Source: JAKFWF01 sp031367505
GTDB lineage: Bacteria > Pseudomonadota > Alphaproteobacteria > Rhizobiales > Hyphomicrobiaceae
Length of the DNA: 6,513 nt
NCBI GenBank assembly: GCA_031367505.1
Contig: JANLPY010000231.1
Location: forward strand, 1-6,513
Direction: 5' to 3'
Shown here: piece after piece, positions 5,394 through 6,513 of the stretch
How the letters are laid out: the number at the start of each line of letters is the position of its first letter
Numbering within the stretch: position 1 is the first letter of the stretch
Translations under genes and position numbers: made by a program
The notes under the pieces: generated by a model
Told to the model about the DNA's origin: nothing
The model's database searches: none
Seen by the model: the letters and a program-made list of their open reading frames with translations, nothing else

Positions 5394-6030
5394 CACCCTG
5401 CGGCGTAGCCTCGACCCGGAGTTGCATCGTTGCACCCCCTATGAGATGCAACCGTGCAACTACCCGCCGGAAAGCGTAACTGCCGACGCAACGAGGACGC
5501 AACAAACCGGGGCCGCTCCTAGGGAGACAGACGCAACCGACGACGCAACTACGGCGCAACACCCGAGTTGCATAGCGGTTGCCGCAGCGGAACCGCCGAG
5601 CGTTCAGGCACAACAAGAAGCCTTCGAAGAACGCGCCGCCATCCGAGAGCACGACGGCCGACAGTCGCGGCCGGATGCCGAGCGCGGTGCGTCTGTGGAC
5701 CTGCTGCGGCTGTCGCGGGCTCAGGCAGACGAGTGCCACGCTGGCGGATGGGCCGATGTCGAGATTCTTTCCTTCCGCAAGCGTCAGTCACTGATGCTGG
5801 CTCGCGGATACGCACCTAAGGACGCCGAAGTGATGGCCGAGGCATTGACGCTGCGTGACCGCCAGGGCGACGACCGCCGCATTTGCCTGGAGTGCACTCA
5901 CCTGGGCGAGCGCGGACGTTGCATCGCCGCTTCCGCCGGCCGCATCAAGGGCGCTGACAGGCGACTTGAACCGGTGCCGACGATCCTCCAACGATGCGAG
6001 GCCTTTGGACTCAGGAAGGGGCTGACATGA
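5380..6030 (+). CDS. Hypothetical protein with C-terminal Cys cluster; 5' half carries an iteron-like array
   Basis: A 216-residue protein with no characterised family that I can name. Residues 15-105 are low-complexity, polar and probably disordered (DATRTQQ, DATDDATTAQ, AQQEAFEERAA). The conserved-looking part is 106-216. It holds a helical stretch (SFRKRQSLMLARGYAPKDAE) and then CLECTHL with Cys169, Cys172 and His174, Cys181 in RGRC, and Cys206 in LQRCEAFG. This CxxC-x8-C...C arrangement suggests a small zinc-binding unit. Similar C-terminal endings occur in proteins next to RepA-like ATPases in proteobacterial islands (from memory, not checked). The start at 5380 has AAGGGAG (5367-5373) six bases upstream and overlaps the ATPase gene by 14 bp. 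The disordered part coincides with the GTTGC array, so the linker may be poorly constrained protein over a constrained DNA site. A replication-accessory role is an inference from context. Confidence 0.78.
   Translation: MGLRDTLRRSLDPELHRCTPYEMQPCNYPPESVTADATRTQQTGAAPRETDATDDATTAQHPSCIAVAAAEPPSVQAQQEAFEERAAIREHDGRQSRPDAERGASVDLLRLSRAQADECHAGGWADVEILSFRKRQSLMLARGYAPKDAEVMAEALTLRDRQGDDRRICLECTHLGERGRCIAASAGRIKGADRRLEPVPTILQRCEAFGLRKGLT
5421..5583. repeat. Iteron-like GTTGC/GCAAC cluster, candidate replication origin
   Basis: Eleven copies of GTTGC or its complement GCAAC lie in 163 bp, where about 0.3 would be expected by chance at equal base composition. The left part is an imperfect dyad: GTTGCAT and GTTGCAC at 5421 and 5429 (8-bp period), then ATGCAAC and GTGCAAC at 5446 and 5454 (8-bp period, opposite orientation), matching at 12 of 15 positions when folded. 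Then come GACGCAAC at 5485, 5496, 5530 and 5542, GGCGCAAC at 5553, GTTGCAT at 5567 and GTTGCC at 5578. Within groups these are 11-12 bp apart, one helical turn. Copies fall in all three codon phases of the host gene, so the repeat is not a protein repeat. A position just after primase and helicase genes suits an origin or an autoregulatory operator. Confidence 0.6.
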
Positions 6031-6092
6031 GTCATGCGCGAACGATTCAACGGGGCGCCGCTGCGGTGCCAGTTCCCAATTCAGCGAGGTAG
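6027..6092 (+). CDS. Possible 21-residue ORF bridging two operon genes
   Basis: An ATG at 6027 overlaps the TGA of the preceding gene as ATGA. It has AGGAAGG (6013-6019) seven bases upstream and runs 21 codons (MSHARTIQRG start, PVPNSAR end) to TAG at 6090-6092. The peptide is basic and resembles nothing I know. The ribosome binding site and overlap are as good as those of the real genes here, so ribosomes probably do initiate. The ORF may serve only as a coupling device that delivers ribosomes to the next start at 6098, six bases after its stop. It may not be a stable product. Confidence 0.35.
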   Translation: MSHARTIQRGAAAVPVPNSAR

Positions 6093-6097
6093 ATGAG

Positions 6098-6513
6098 ATG
6101 GTCAAGAAGACGAGTAGTCCCAAGCCGGACAAGGCCGCCGCGCCGAAGACACCGACGAGCTACAAGAACCAGGCAGTCACGGTGCAGGTATCCAGCGCGG
6201 ACGAGAAAGAGTTTGCGGCTGCAGTAGCCCGAAAGCTCATCCGGCCCGAGGTATCTGCGGCTGGTGTCATCGAGAACTGGCAAAAGGACACGCACGATGT
6301 GAACGAGTTGGTCGCCGAGCTGGCGCGGCAAATCGATGTCGTCAATGGTGGTGACCTGGCACGGGCCGAAGGCATGCTGATCGCCCAGGCGCACGCGCTG
6401 GACAACATCTTCGCGAACCTGGCGCGCCGAGCGACGAATCAGGAATACATGAAGCAGTGGGAGGCCTACATGCGCATGGCGATGAAGGCGCAGAACCAGT
6501 GCCGCATGACGCT
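6098..6513 (+). CDS. Conserved island protein of unknown function (3' end outside window)
   Basis: The first 138 residues of a protein that continues past the window edge. After a lysine/proline-rich tail (residues 1-25) come YKNQAVTVQVSSADEKEFAA, then ELARQIDVVNGGDLARAEGM, the motif LIAQAHALDNIFANLARRA (about 91-109), and a helical region with EAYMRMAMKAQNQCR. I recognise this pattern, the AEaMLIAQAHxLD motif followed by LALKAQxQCRxTL, from uncharacterised proteins common in prophages and islands of Pseudomonas, Xanthomonas and relatives; this is memory, not a search. It looks all-helical and soluble, without signal peptide or membrane segment. The start at 6098 follows CGAGGT (6084-6089) by eight bases; the ATG at 6093 opens an arginine-rich shadow frame. 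It belongs to the same operon as the upstream genes. Its function is unknown. Confidence 0.78.
   Translation, partial: MVKKTSSPKPDKAAAPKTPTSYKNQAVTVQVSSADEKEFAAAVARKLIRPEVSAAGVIENWQKDTHDVNELVAELARQIDVVNGGDLARAEGMLIAQAHALDNIFANLARRATNQEYMKQWEAYMRMAMKAQNQCRMT

Overview
The window looks like the left (integrase) end of an integrated mobile element from a high-GC Pseudomonadota genome. It is GC-rich by eye throughout, with G/C-rich third codon positions. The closest feel is the gamma/beta-proteobacterial islands of Xanthomonadaceae, Pseudomonas or Burkholderia type, judged from protein style only, without any search. All convincing genes are on the + strand. No rRNA, tRNA, CRISPR array or complete insertion sequence is visible.

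Layout: positions 1-305 hold no convincing gene. They contain inverted repeats, a weak candidate promoter and a palindrome abutting the first gene, and the left attachment site may lie here. Next comes a P4-type tyrosine integrase (306-1625), whose stop codon is directly followed by the start of a small DEDDh-type 3'-5' exonuclease (1626-2087). A 223-residue protein of unknown function follows (2137-2808). A 146-bp leader with three phased CGGGGTGT-like repeats precedes a compact module running from 2955 to the window end. In order, this module encodes an AlpA-family MerR-like regulator (2955-3185), a 94-residue unknown protein (3189-3473), a Toprim primase-like protein (3466-4419), a RepA-like hexameric-type ATPase/helicase with a C-terminal helix-turn-helix (4416-5393), a protein with a C-terminal cysteine cluster (5380-6030), possibly a 21-codon ORF (6027-6092), and the N-terminal 138 residues of a protein widespread in such islands (6098 to beyond the edge). 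Most neighbours in the module overlap or lie a few bases apart, with clear Shine-Dalgarno sequences, so it is probably one operon.

How it fits together (inference): the integrase moves the element in and out of the chromosome, and AlpA probably controls excision. The primase-like protein and the RepA-like ATPase would give the excised circle, or a helper-dependent element, its own replication initiation. The most striking non-gene signal is a cluster of 11 copies of GTTGC/GCAAC in 163 bp (5421-5583). They occur in both orientations and mostly at 8 or 11-12 bp periods, inside the 5' half of the gene just after the helicase gene. The copies fall in all three codon phases, so the constraint seems to be on DNA rather than protein. 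This is a good candidate for an iteron-type replication origin or operator embedded in a coding region. No defence, resistance or conjugation genes are visible; any such cargo would lie beyond 6513.
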